Of a DNA stretch of 8,554 nucleotides, positions 1-6,963 are shown piece by piece (within the stretch, counting starts at the first letter, position 1; every line of letters begins with the position of its first letter). The notes beneath the pieces were generated by a model. It was given only the letters and a program-made list of their open reading frames with translations, was not told the DNA's origin and searched no databases. Source of the stretch: Pseudomonadota bacterium (GTDB taxonomy: Bacteria > Pseudomonadota > Alphaproteobacteria > Rhizobiales > Devosiaceae); contig JAEZFJ010000373.1 of the NCBI GenBank assembly GCA_023437755.1, positions 1 to 8,554 on the forward strand. Direction: 5' to 3'. Position numbers and translations under genes: made by a program.

Positions 1-1110
1 CTCACACGGCCGCCGCTTCTGTGGTGCTGCGGAGGCGTCAGCCCCGGTCAAGCCGAGCGCCGCAAGCAGTTCACGGGCACGAGCATGCCCGGTGTGATCG
101 GCCAGGACCAGCTTCTGCGCCGCTGCAGCAATATCCCGACGCGCCGGGTCGGACGTCCCCTCCAGAACGTCCACCACCTGATCGGCATCCTCCGCCACCA
201 TCAGCGCCACGCCAACTGGGAACAATTCCCCCAGGCCATCCCAGTAGTCGCTTATCACCGGGGTCGCGCAGGCGCCGGCCTCGAACAGTCGCACGCTTGG
301 CGACCAGCCAGCTGCGATCATGTCGGCGCGGGTGACGTTCAGCGTAAACCGCTGCCGGCTGTAGAAGCTCGGGTGCTCGGCCGGCGGCAGGTGCTCGATG
401 CGATCGACATTGGCGGGCCAGTCGATCTCCGATGGGTATTGCGGACCGGCCACCACAAAGCGTCTGTGAGGGAGCCGACGCGCCGGTTCCAGCAGCAGGC
501 GCTCCAGCGTCGGTTGTCGGTCGGGGCTGTAAGTGCCGAGATAGCCGAGATCCCACTCCGGACTCTCGCCGGTCGGCTGGTAACGGGCATCGTCCACCGA
601 GCAGTAGAGCGCGACGGCGCTTTGAGCGCCGAACTCCTGCTCGAGCCGGGTCAGCGTCGGGCCGCCCGAGAACGAGAAATAGATGTCGAACAGCGGGATT
701 TGCTGCCGCTCGAGATATTCCTCGTCTCCGCGGGCGAGCTTCGCCAGCGTCACCGGCGTATCGATGTCGTAAAAACTCAGATGCGCCGGCTGCAATCCGG
801 CGACCGCATCGATGACAGCCGGCCCGTCCGGGACGTAGGAGCCGATCATGACGGCGCCGGCCGCGCGCATTTCGGGCGCGAAGCGGTCGATCAGGTCCGG
901 GACACTGCTGTAATATTCCAGCGTACAGAAATCCGGCTCCGGCAGATCGCGGTTGCTGGCGTACCACGGCACATCGCGCTCGAGGAACAGCACGCGCTTG
1001 CCCTCGGCAGCTACCCCGCGCAACAGCGCGCGGAAAGTGGTGGCATGGCCATTGCCCCAGGACGACGACAGCGACAGGCCGAGGACGACGAGATCATAGC
1101 GCCCGCTCAT
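1..1110 (-). CDS. CgeB-like glycosyltransferase, third paralogue of the run; 3' end beyond the window
   Basis: Probable GT-B fold glycosyltransferase of the CgeB-like group (named after the Bacillus spore-coat protein CgeB), expected to be cytoplasmic and to use a nucleotide-sugar donor. The frame is open for 370 codons from ATG at 1110 to the window edge with no stop. Visible features: an N-terminal Rossmann-like strand (YDLVVLGLSLSSS, residues 5-17) running into SSSWGNGHATTFRALLR (15-31); FYDIDTPVT (113-121); the domain-linking strand LGYLGTYSPDR (188-198); and a C-terminal donor-site block, LNVTRADM (257-264) then GWSPSVRLFEAGACATPVIS (268-287) and DYWDGL. The last ~15 residues look like a low-complexity tail, so the stop is probably close. 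ATG 1110 overlaps the upstream stop as ATGA and has GGAGG at 1122-1118, seven bases away. Acceptor and donor are unknown. The family call is firm; the substrate is not. Confidence 0.85.
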   Translation of the reverse strand, partial: MSGRYDLVVLGLSLSSSWGNGHATTFRALLRGVAAEGKRVLFLERDVPWYASNRDLPEPDFCTLEYYSSVPDLIDRFAPEMRAAGAVMIGSYVPDGPAVIDAVAGLQPAHLSFYDIDTPVTLAKLARGDEEYLERQQIPLFDIYFSFSGGPTLTRLEQEFGAQSAVALYCSVDDARYQPTGESPEWDLGYLGTYSPDRQPTLERLLLEPARRLPHRRFVVAGPQYPSEIDWPANVDRIEHLPPAEHPSFYSRQRFTLNVTRADMIAAGWSPSVRLFEAGACATPVISDYWDGLGELFPVGVALMVAEDADQVVDVLEGTSDPARRDIAAAAQKLVLADHTGHARARELLAALGLTGADASAAPQKRRPCE

Positions 1111-2201
1111 TCCGCTGCCTCCGTCCGGCGCATTTCGACATGGCGGCGGAAGATGGCGTCGGCGAGTTCGGCGCGGTCGGCATAGGTGTGCTCGGACAGC
1201 ACGCGGCGCATGGCGGCCTCACCAATGACATCGGCCTTTTGGGGCGTCAGAGCGGCAAGGATGTCGACCACGTCGTTGCCGTCGCGGGCGACCAGCACTT
1301 CGCGGTCCGGCGCGAGGAACATCTCGATGCCCTCCCAATAGTCGGTGATGAGGCACGCCCCTGCCCCGGCCGCCTCGAAAACCCGTGTGGCTGGGGAGAA
1401 GCCGTTTCGCGCCATGCTTTCGCGCGAGATGTTGAGCACCGCCTTGGGCGTGACGTTGAAGCTGTTGTGGTCGGCGGTGCCGACATGGCCGATATAATGG
1501 ACGTTGGGGCTCATCGACTTGTCGCCCCAGCCAGAGCCGCCGAGCACGAACCGTTGCAGCGGCAGGCGTGCCGCGGGCGCAAGAAAGAACTCCTCCACCC
1601 GCCGTTCGCGATCCGGCAGGCGGTTGCCGAGGAAGCCGAGATCACCCTCGAACCGCGTCTGCGGCGGCGCCGGATGATGGGTCGACGGGTCGAGCGCGTT
1701 GTAGATCGGGATGCAATGGTGTGCGCCGAGCTCACGATAGGCGTCGATCACCGGGTCGCCGCCGCCATAGGTCAGGACGAGGTCGATGCTGTTGAGGGCG
1801 CGGCGCATCGGATGATCCGGAGCCGACTGCAGTTCGGCAAGGGTCGCCGGTGCGTCGACGTCCCAGAAGATCCGCAATGCTCCGGGCGCGGCAGCGGCGA
1901 GCACCGCTTCGAGGATGCGGTCGTCCTCGAAGCCGACGCCGCTGGCCTTGACGACGATATCGGCTTCCGCGGCCTCGGCTGCGACGCGCTGCAGCGCCTC
2001 GACCGTGCCGTCATAGACGACGACCCTGCACCAGTCGGGCGGGTCGATGTCGCGGTTTTTCTGCCGGTCGTAGACATCCGGCTCGTAGAAGGTGACCTCG
2101 TAGCCGAGCCCGGCCAGGGCGCGAATGATGCCACGGTAATAGGTGGCGGCACCGTTCCAGTAGGCGGAGAGCAGGCTCGAGCCATAGAACGCGATCTTCA
2201 T
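1107..2201 (-). CDS. CgeB-like glycosyltransferase, second paralogue
   Basis: A complete 364-residue protein of the CgeB-like GT-B glycosyltransferases, predicted soluble with no signal peptide or membrane segment. The N-terminus has MKIAFYGSSLLSAYWNGAAT (1-20), the same layout as the SSSWGNGHATT segment of the next gene. The middle carries FWDVDAPATL (112-121), matching FYDIDTPVTL of its neighbour, and the linking strand DLGFLGNRLPDR (187-198). The C-terminal donor-site block is LNISRESMARNGFSPATRVF (256-275), then EAAGAGACLITDYWEG (276-291). The protein is clearly closer to the third paralogue than to the first. The start at 2201 overlaps the previous stop as ATGA, with AAAGGAGG seven bases upstream. 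The end overlaps the next start at 1110-1107. Family is well supported; the sugar transferred is unknown. Confidence 0.87.
   Translation of the reverse strand: MKIAFYGSSLLSAYWNGAATYYRGIIRALAGLGYEVTFYEPDVYDRQKNRDIDPPDWCRVVVYDGTVEALQRVAAEAAEADIVVKASGVGFEDDRILEAVLAAAAPGALRIFWDVDAPATLAELQSAPDHPMRRALNSIDLVLTYGGGDPVIDAYRELGAHHCIPIYNALDPSTHHPAPPQTRFEGDLGFLGNRLPDRERRVEEFFLAPAARLPLQRFVLGGSGWGDKSMSPNVHYIGHVGTADHNSFNVTPKAVLNISRESMARNGFSPATRVFEAAGAGACLITDYWEGIEMFLAPDREVLVARDGNDVVDILAALTPQKADVIGEAAMRRVLSEHTYADRAELADAIFRRHVEMRRTEAAE
1118..1122 (-). promoter_or_regulatory. Ribosome binding site for the third CgeB-like gene
   Basis: On the minus strand the sequence reads GGAGG, seven bases before the ATG at 1110. 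It lies inside the last codons of the upstream gene. This perfect core supports 1110 as the start, although the frame continues past the window edge and its stop cannot be seen. Confidence 0.7.
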
Positions 2202-3328
2202 TGTGCAGCCTCCTTTGCCGCCAGGTTCTCGAGCACGCGCTCGCTGCCGTGGGTGGCGAGCACCGCCAGCAGTTCATCGACACGATGGGTGCAGGTGTGG
2301 CGCTGGAGAATGGTCTCGAGCCCGTGCCGCTCCAGGTCCTTGGCCATGCTGCGGTCGGTTAGCACGTCTGTCAGCAGGTGCCGCATCTCCTCGCCGTTTC
2401 TGGCGAAGACGAAGTCGATTCCGGGCCGGAACAGACCCTCCGCATCGTCCCAGGGCGCCGAAATCAATGGGATGCCGCAGGCGAGCGCCTCGAACATCCG
2501 GATGGTCGGAATCCCCGGCAGGGCCTCGACATAGGGCCGGCGCGGGATGTGCATGGTCACGCGATGGCGGGCAAACGCACTCGGTGCATCGGCATTGGCG
2601 ATCCAGCCGCCATACTCCAGCCCCGCAGCGCGGACTGCAGCGATGGCTTCATCGGGGTAGCGAACGCCGCGGACGGTGCCGGTCAGTTGCAGGTCGCGCG
2701 CCGGCTCGATCAGGAACTCGCGGATCTCGGCCGAGCGCTCGTCGTCGCCCCAATTGCCGATCCAGATCAGGTCGCGCTCGCGGTCGACCTCCGGCATGGG
2801 ATGGAACAACACATGGTCTGCAGCCTCGTGCCAGGTCACCACCTGCCGGCCCCAACCAGCCTTGAGATACCGCTCGCGCAGGGTCTCGCCGAAAGCGAGG
2901 ATAATGTCGTAGTCCTGCAGCATCAGCGCGGCGATGTCGTCCTCCGCCGAAACCGCGCGGTGGTGGGTATCGTGGAACAGCAGCGTGAAGCGGCCGCCAT
3001 TGCGGCGGGCGCGACCGATGCGAGCCACCAGCTCCGGATCGGTCCATTCATGCACCACCACGACATCGGCATCGTCGATGGCAGCCTCATGATCGAACTC
3101 GCTATCGTACTGGCGCGCAGCAAGCCCGGGGAAGTCATGCCCGAACCGCTCGATCGCAGCAGGCCCCTGCGTCTTCAGCAGGTTTTGCCGGCTCCAGGAA
3201 TCAGCCGGCTCCAGCGCCAGCACGGAGTGGCCGCGGCTGCGGAGATCGCGCATCACCCCGCGGAGGAAGTGGGCGTTGCCGTGGTTCCAGTCGGACACCA
3301 GGGAGTGGGTATAGAATACGAAGTGCAT
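2198..3328 (-). CDS. CgeB-like glycosyltransferase, first paralogue
   Basis: A complete 376-residue protein of the same CgeB-like group, more divergent than the two that follow it. The N-terminus MHFVFYTHSLVSDWNHGNAH (1-20) keeps the SxxSDWNHGNAHFLRG layout seen in all three. There is a VVVHEWTDPELV strand/loop (90-101), FHDTHH (118-123) where the others have WDVDAP or YDIDTP, and the domain-linking LIWIGNWGDDER (187-198). The C-terminal donor-site block is PTIRMFEALACGIPLISAPW (274-293). FHDTHH has histidines where the paralogues have acidic and proline residues, suggesting a different substrate. The start at 3328 is eight bases after the GT4 stop, with GAGGG at 3338-3334 overlapping that stop; this is the only non-overlapping junction in the operon. 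The end overlaps the next start by ATGA. No signal peptide is seen. Substrate unknown. Confidence 0.85.
   Translation of the reverse strand: MHFVFYTHSLVSDWNHGNAHFLRGVMRDLRSRGHSVLALEPADSWSRQNLLKTQGPAAIERFGHDFPGLAARQYDSEFDHEAAIDDADVVVVHEWTDPELVARIGRARRNGGRFTLLFHDTHHRAVSAEDDIAALMLQDYDIILAFGETLRERYLKAGWGRQVVTWHEAADHVLFHPMPEVDRERDLIWIGNWGDDERSAEIREFLIEPARDLQLTGTVRGVRYPDEAIAAVRAAGLEYGGWIANADAPSAFARHRVTMHIPRRPYVEALPGIPTIRMFEALACGIPLISAPWDDAEGLFRPGIDFVFARNGEEMRHLLTDVLTDRSMAKDLERHGLETILQRHTCTHRVDELLAVLATHGSERVLENLAAKEAAQ
2209..2216 (-). promoter_or_regulatory. Strong ribosome binding site for the second CgeB-like gene
   Basis: The minus strand reads AAAGGAGG, seven bases before ATG 2201, inside the end of the upstream coding region. 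It is the strongest Shine-Dalgarno in the minus-strand operon. The gene could therefore be initiated independently as well as by coupling through the ATGA overlap. Confidence 0.75.
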
Positions 3329-3336
3329 CGAGGCCC

Positions 3337-4482
3337 TCAGGCAGTGCGACTCAAACTGGGCATAAGCAGGCTCTCGTAGACCTGCTGCATGGCGCGGCCC
3401 TGCGCGGCCAGGGTGAAGCGCCCGGCGCGCTCGCGTGCGGCAGCGCCGAGCTGGCGGCGCCGCTCCGGATCGCGCACCAGGCTGTTGATCGCCTCGGCAA
3501 AGGCCTTCGGATCATGCCTGTCGGCGAACAGCGCCACGCCGTCCCAGAGTTCGCGATAGGTCGGTATGTCGGACAGCACCATCGCCGCACCGCTGCCGGC
3601 GGCCTCCAGCGGCGCCAGTCCGAAGGGCTCGTAGAGCGATGGCGACACGAAGATGCCGGCCTGGCGCATCCGGGCCATCACGTCAGTGTGGCCCAGTTCC
3701 CCCAGCCACTGGGCGTGGGCAATCTCGCGATGGGCGCCGTTTGGACCGTGATTGGAGCCGGCCATCACCACCGGCCAGTCAGTCATGGCTGCGGCGGCAT
3801 CGAGCACGCCGCCATTCTTGCCATCGTCCCACCAACGGCCGGCGGCGAAGACGAAGTCGTTGCGTGTCGTGTGGACGGCCACCGCGTCCGAGCCATTGTA
3901 GACCACTCGCGGGCACCCCAGGGACGTATAGCTCTGGCGCAGCAGGGACGCATGCGCCTGGCTCGGCGCCACCACCATGTCTGCAGCCTCGAAGCCGAGA
4001 CGGTTCAGCCGCTCCTGCCAAAGCCAATCCGGCGGCACGCTGGTGCCACGCACTGCGGCGAACCAGGTTACCGTGCAGGAATGCGATACGGTCAGCACCG
4101 GCAGGCTGAGCTCCAGCCGCGCCGCCTGCGACGGCAGGTTGAGGTGCACGAGGTCGATCTCGCGGTCATCGACCAGTTGCGAAATCAGCACCGGTACGTC
4201 CCGAAGGCTGTCTTCGTCCGGCGCCGTCCAGTCGAGCGGCGCATCGAGCCAGACCACATCTCCATGCGCCTCGGCTTCCGCCCTTTGCCGCGTATTGGGC
4301 GGAGGACCGAAGCCGGCGAAGGTGAAGCTGTATCCGGAGGTCTTGAGAGTTGCAGCGAGATCCATGGCATAGCGCCAGACCCCGCCGACGGCGTCGAGGG
4401 TCATCAGCACATGGCGCGGACGATGCAGCGATACGGCGGAGCCGTGGTGGGCACTGAAGACAGGCTCCGGCAAGACCATCAT
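3337..4482 (-). CDS. Family 4 (GT-B) glycosyltransferase
   Basis: A 381-residue retaining glycosyltransferase of the GT4 type, expected to move a sugar from a nucleotide donor to a growing glycan or lipid-linked acceptor at the cytoplasmic face of the membrane. The N-terminal domain opens with HVLMTLDAVGGVWRYAMDLA (24-43); the GGVW loop is the usual glycine-rich acceptor/phosphate loop. The linker strand is FVFAAGRWWDDGKN (210-223). The C-terminal domain has VSPSLYEPFGLAPLEAAGSG (279-298) with the E-x7-E pair E285/E293 characteristic of GT4 enzymes, then VLSDIPTYREL (302-312). Two ATG codons stand in tandem (4482 and 4479). The first overlaps the upstream stop as ATGA and was chosen; neither has a clear Shine-Dalgarno, so translation probably depends on coupling. 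Residues 1-20 precede the first strand and are not typical of the fold. The class is sure; donor and acceptor are not. Confidence 0.92.
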   Translation of the reverse strand: MMVLPEPVFSAHHGSAVSLHRPRHVLMTLDAVGGVWRYAMDLAATLKTSGYSFTFAGFGPPPNTRQRAEAEAHGDVVWLDAPLDWTAPDEDSLRDVPVLISQLVDDREIDLVHLNLPSQAARLELSLPVLTVSHSCTVTWFAAVRGTSVPPDWLWQERLNRLGFEAADMVVAPSQAHASLLRQSYTSLGCPRVVYNGSDAVAVHTTRNDFVFAAGRWWDDGKNGGVLDAAAAMTDWPVVMAGSNHGPNGAHREIAHAQWLGELGHTDVMARMRQAGIFVSPSLYEPFGLAPLEAAGSGAAMVLSDIPTYRELWDGVALFADRHDPKAFAEAINSLVRDPERRRQLGAAARERAGRFTLAAQGRAMQQVYESLLMPSLSRTA

Positions 4483-5528
4483 GCGCTGACTCGTTGCCGG
4501 TTGGCGTTAGCACTGCCGCGCAGCCAGTCGGCCAGATCACGCAGGCCGGCGCGCCAACCCATTTGCGCTTTCCAGCCCAGCTCGGCCGTAAGCCTCGATG
4601 TGTCGGCCACGAAGTAGCGCTGATCTCCTTCCCGCCAGTCGTCGTTGGTAATAGCGACTTCGGTTCCGGTCACGCTCCCGATCTCTTCCAGCACGGCGTT
4701 GAGGCTGACGGCATTGCGCGGTCCACCACCGAGATTGAAGGCATGACCGCTCACCTTGTCGATGGACGCGAGGACGGCGCGGTAGGCCGCCACGGCGTCA
4801 CTGACGTGGAGGACGTCGCGGACCTGCTGGCCGTCGCCATAGATGGTGATCGGCTTGCCCTGTAGCGCCCGGATCAAAAAATGGGCGACCCAGCCCTGGT
4901 CCTCGGTGCCGAACTGGCGCGGCCCGTAGATGCAGCTCATGCGCAGCACGGCCGTCGGAATGCCGTAGGAGCCCGCATAATCGAGCACATACTGATCGGC
5001 CACGCCCTTGGAGCACCCATATGGCGTGCAGAACGCGAGCTTGCGGTCCTCGCCCACCCCGCGGGCCCGCAGCAATTCGTCGGCGGGCGCATAGCCAGCC
5101 GCCTCCTGCTTCAGCGTGATGTCATCGAGGCTGCCATAAACCTTGTTGGTACTGGCAAAGATCACCGGTGCTTTGTGACCGGCAGCCCGCACGGCTTCGA
5201 GCACGTTCAGCGTGCCGCGTGCATTGACTTCGAAATCATCGACGGGATCGACAAGGCTGGTGGTCACGGCCGTCTGCGCGGCCATGTGGAACACGGCTCC
5301 GGCCCGGGCGATCGCCGGCGCAATGGCATCGCGGTCACGGACGTCCGCCACCACCACTTCCACGCGCCCGCCATGGCGCTCCTTGAGCCAGGCAGCATTC
5401 TGCTCCACTCCGGCCCGGCTGAGATTGTCGATGGCGATCACCCGCTCGCCCGCGGCAAGCAAGGTGTCCGCAAGGTTGGAACCGATGAAGCCGGCTCCTC
5501 CCGTTATGGCGATCGGGCGATTGGTCAT
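4479..5528 (-). CDS. Extended SDR epimerase, CDP-paratose/tyvelose 2-epimerase-like
   Basis: A 349-residue NAD-dependent sugar-nucleotide epimerase/dehydratase. It has the Rossmann motif GGAGFIG (10-16), an acidic residue ending the second strand (D34 in AIDNLS) that favours NAD, STNKVYG (126-132), and the catalytic pair Y170/K174 in PYGCSKGVADQYVLDYA (169-185). MSCIYGPRQFGTEDQGWVAH (197-216) follows, then YGDGQQVRDVLHVSDAV (230-246). The NKVYG, YGCSKG-ADQY and GPRQFGTEDQGW segments match what I recall of the Salmonella CDP-paratose 2-epimerase (Tyv), which interconverts C2 epimers of a CDP-dideoxyhexose. Nothing in the window makes CDP-sugars, so the real substrate may be another nucleotide sugar. 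The start at 5528 overlaps the upstream stop by ATGA, and a weak GCGGGG lies upstream. Fold and catalytic type are firm; the substrate is inferred from motifs. Confidence 0.87.
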   Translation of the reverse strand: MTNRPIAITGGAGFIGSNLADTLLAAGERVIAIDNLSRAGVEQNAAWLKERHGGRVEVVVADVRDRDAIAPAIARAGAVFHMAAQTAVTTSLVDPVDDFEVNARGTLNVLEAVRAAGHKAPVIFASTNKVYGSLDDITLKQEAAGYAPADELLRARGVGEDRKLAFCTPYGCSKGVADQYVLDYAGSYGIPTAVLRMSCIYGPRQFGTEDQGWVAHFLIRALQGKPITIYGDGQQVRDVLHVSDAVAAYRAVLASIDKVSGHAFNLGGGPRNAVSLNAVLEEIGSVTGTEVAITNDDWREGDQRYFVADTSRLTAELGWKAQMGWRAGLRDLADWLRGSANANRQRVSA

Positions 5529-6634
5529 GAAACAAGACCCCGCTCTTCCAACTGACGGCGCATCTCGGAGCCTCGGTCGACCACGGCGCCCGCCTCGCGA
5601 ACCCAGTCGGCGAGTTCCTCCAGCGAGTCTTCCAGCCGGAATCGCGGCTCGAAACCGAGCAGTTCCCGCGCCTTGGAGATGTCGGCAAAGCAGTTGCGGA
5701 TGTCGCCCGAGCGCGCCTTGTTCATGATTTCCGGTTCGAGTTCCGGCACGCCCATTGCCGCAGCCAGCAGGCTCGCAACGCGCTTGATGGAATAGGCGTT
5801 GCCGCTACCGATGTTGATGACGTGGCCCGCCGCAGGACGCTGTTCCAACGCCAGGCGGAAGGCGCGGGCGATGTCGCGCACATGCACGAAATCGCGCTGC
5901 TGCTCGCCGTCTTCGAAGATCATCGGCGCCTGGCCATTGGCCAGACGCGAGGCAAAGTTGGCGAGCACCCCGGTATAGGGATTGGACAGCGCCTGGCCGG
6001 GACCGAAGACGTTGAACAGACGCAGCGCGACCGCATCGACGTTATAGGCCTCGCCGAAGATCAGCACTTCCTTTTCCTGCGCATACTTGGTCAACGCATA
6101 GATGGAGGCGAGATCGACCGGCTTCTGCTCGTCGGTCGCGACGGGGCGCAGCGCACCACCATTGGGATCGGTGGGGTTCCACTGACCAGCCTTGATCGCG
6201 GCGGGGCGGCGACGGATCGATGCCTGCCGCGTGCCGTCTTCGGAGAGATAGAGGCCTTCGCCATAGACGCTCATCGAGGAGGCGACCACGATGCGCTTGA
6301 TCGGAGTGTCGATCATGTTCTCGAGCAGCACGGCGGTAGCGAGATCATTGCCGCCGACATAGCGGGCGATCTCGTACATGGACTGGCCGACACCGACTTC
6401 GGCAGCGAGATGGATGACGCCCTCGACGCCCTCGAGCGCCTGCTTGACCAAGGCCGCGTCCCTCACGTCGCCGCGGAGCACTTCGACCTCCGCCGGCATG
6501 GCCGGCACTTTGCCGCCATGAACCTGTTCGACGAAGCTGTCGAGCACGCGCACCTGGTAGTTTTGCGCCAGCAGCTCATCGACAACATATCGCCCGATAA
6601 AGCCGCATCCACCCGTGACGAGTACCTGTTTCAT
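5525..6634 (-). CDS. Extended SDR epimerase, dTDP-L-rhamnose 4-epimerase-like
   Basis: First gene of the minus-strand operon, 369 residues. It is an NAD-dependent extended short-chain dehydrogenase acting on a nucleotide sugar. It shows GGCGFIG (8-14), LDSF (31-34) at the end of the second strand, VVASSMSVYGEG (116-127), catalytic Y179/K183 in YALTK, LRLFNVFGPGQALSNPYTGV (204-223) and EDGEQQRDFVHVRD (241-254). VYGEG together with GPGQ-LSNPYTG and a long insertion at about 128-175 recalls dTDP-L-rhamnose 4-epimerases (WbiB type). That insertion contains no cysteines. ATG 6634 was preferred over ATG 6682 because MKQVLVTGG begins the fold directly, as in the family, and the extra 16 residues are charged and atypical. 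A weak GGGG lies about ten bases before it. The substrate assignment is tentative; it could be a UDP-glucose 4-epimerase relative. Confidence 0.87.
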   Translation of the reverse strand: MKQVLVTGGCGFIGRYVVDELLAQNYQVRVLDSFVEQVHGGKVPAMPAEVEVLRGDVRDAALVKQALEGVEGVIHLAAEVGVGQSMYEIARYVGGNDLATAVLLENMIDTPIKRIVVASSMSVYGEGLYLSEDGTRQASIRRRPAAIKAGQWNPTDPNGGALRPVATDEQKPVDLASIYALTKYAQEKEVLIFGEAYNVDAVALRLFNVFGPGQALSNPYTGVLANFASRLANGQAPMIFEDGEQQRDFVHVRDIARAFRLALEQRPAAGHVINIGSGNAYSIKRVASLLAAAMGVPELEPEIMNKARSGDIRNCFADISKARELLGFEPRFRLEDSLEELADWVREAGAVVDRGSEMRRQLEERGLVS

Positions 6635-6659
6635 GTAATGCCGACCCCTGAGGTAAGTA

Positions 6660-6673
6660 CCTTCACAGGAAGG
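6660..6673. repeat. Short hairpin before the first minus-strand gene
   Basis: CCTTC and GAAGG form a perfect 5-bp stem around the four bases ACAG. It lies 25 bases before ATG 6634 in the minus-strand leader. A second small dyad, AGGTA-AG-TACCT at 6651-6662, overlaps its left arm, so the two could be alternative pairings near the ribosome binding region. Short stems of this size can occur by chance. Confidence 0.4.
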
Positions 6674-6691
6674 CTCCAGCATCGCCCCAGT

Positions 6692-6716
6692 TCCGGCGGG
6701 CTCCCGGGAGGCCGGA
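6692..6716. repeat. Inverted repeat with nested palindrome
   Basis: The arms TCCGGC (6692-6697) and GCCGGA (6711-6716) are perfectly complementary and enclose a 10-bp palindrome, CTCCCGGGAG (6701-6710). It directly abuts the next inverted repeat, which starts at 6717. It could be a protein-binding dyad or a leader stem; GC richness raises the chance expectation. Confidence 0.45.
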
Positions 6717-6747
6717 CCTGTTGAGGGATATCCTCAGGAGCAACAGG
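6717..6747. repeat. Candidate operator: inverted CCTGTTG / CAACAGG
   Basis: CCTGTTG (6717-6723) and CAACAGG (6741-6747) are perfect 7-bp arms 17 bases apart. Centred nearby is a second dyad, TGAGG-GATAT-CCTCA (6722-6736). A further direct copy of CCTGTTG lies at 6916-6922 near the plus-strand start. The spacing would suit a dimeric regulator or a small stem-loop. No regulator gene is in the window, so the binder is unknown. Confidence 0.4.
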
Positions 6748-6813
6748 CAGAAACTCCGGGGAATTCGCCTCTCGCAGCAATCTGGCGCGAGGGCTGCAAC
6801 CGAACAGCCTTTC

Positions 6814-6820
6814 TATCATA
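6814..6820. promoter_or_regulatory. Possible overlapping -10 elements in both directions
   Basis: This lies in the most AT-rich part of the spacer. The plus strand reads TATCAT (6814-6819) and the minus strand reads TATGAT (6820-6815); both resemble a sigma-70 -10 box (TATAAT). Neither has a recognisable -35 box at 16-18 bases, so this is only a candidate. If used, the minus-strand leader would be about 170 bases long. Confidence 0.25.
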
Positions 6821-6840
6821 GGTTAAGGCGAAGTTGGACT

Positions 6841-6889
6841 GGCCGGAGCTTTGGCCAAGCACCGTACCGAGATCGGTTCCGCTCCGGCC
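6841..6889. repeat. Nine-base inverted repeat enclosing an ACCGA-GA-TCGGT dyad
   Basis: GGCCGGAGC (6841-6849) and GCTCCGGCC (6881-6889) are perfectly complementary 9-bp arms separated by 31 bases. The loop holds TTGGCCAA (6851-6858 region) and a clean 12-base dyad, ACCGA-GA-TCGGT, at 6866-6877. In the plus-strand transcript this would make a stable stem about 80 bases before the small gene. There is no following T-run, so it is not a typical intrinsic terminator. An operator at 6866-6877 or a leader structure are both possible. Confidence 0.45.
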
Positions 6890-6957
6890 CCGGCAGGAAC
6901 CCCCGCCCCCGCGTACCTGTTGCTGGGTCGTACCGCGGAGACACGCGGCAGTGGGCG

Positions 6958-6963
6958 AAGGAG
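6958..6963 (+). promoter_or_regulatory. Ribosome binding site for the 86-residue protein
   Basis: AAGGAG lies six bases before ATG 6970. This decides the start: the same frame is open further upstream without a stop back to about 6721, but no ATG with a comparable ribosome binding site is found there. Confidence 0.75.

Noticed and set aside
71..967. Alternative minus-strand frame of 298 codons within the first 1.1 kb.
   Set aside because: It is out of frame with the open CgeB-like frame from 1110, which carries all the conserved motifs, the ATGA overlap and a good ribosome binding site. The alternative is arginine/glycine-rich without motifs.
1140..2534. Long plus-strand open frame (464 codons) antisense to the second and first CgeB-like genes.
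   Set aside because: It lies opposite two genes with clear family motifs, crosses their junction, and its protein shows no recognisable domain. GC-rich codon usage commonly leaves antisense frames open.
2198..4482. Possible frameshift or broken gene among the glycosyltransferases because of the 8-base gap at 3329-3336.
   Set aside because: Both flanking frames are complete, with start, stop and full-length domains; the gap is only a normal short spacer with GAGGG as ribosome binding site.
3514..4617. Plus-strand open frame of 367 codons opposite the GT4 gene.
   Set aside because: The opposite strand encodes an intact GT4 enzyme with its E-x7-E motif, and the antisense product has no family features.
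6635..6682. Upstream ATG at 6682 as the start of the first epimerase.
   Set aside because: It would add 16 atypical residues before the MKQVLVTGG start of the Rossmann fold; family members begin at that point, so ATG 6634 is preferred.
6841..6889. Intrinsic terminator at the large inverted repeat.
   Set aside because: There is no T-run after either arm, and the region lies between divergent, not convergent, transcripts.
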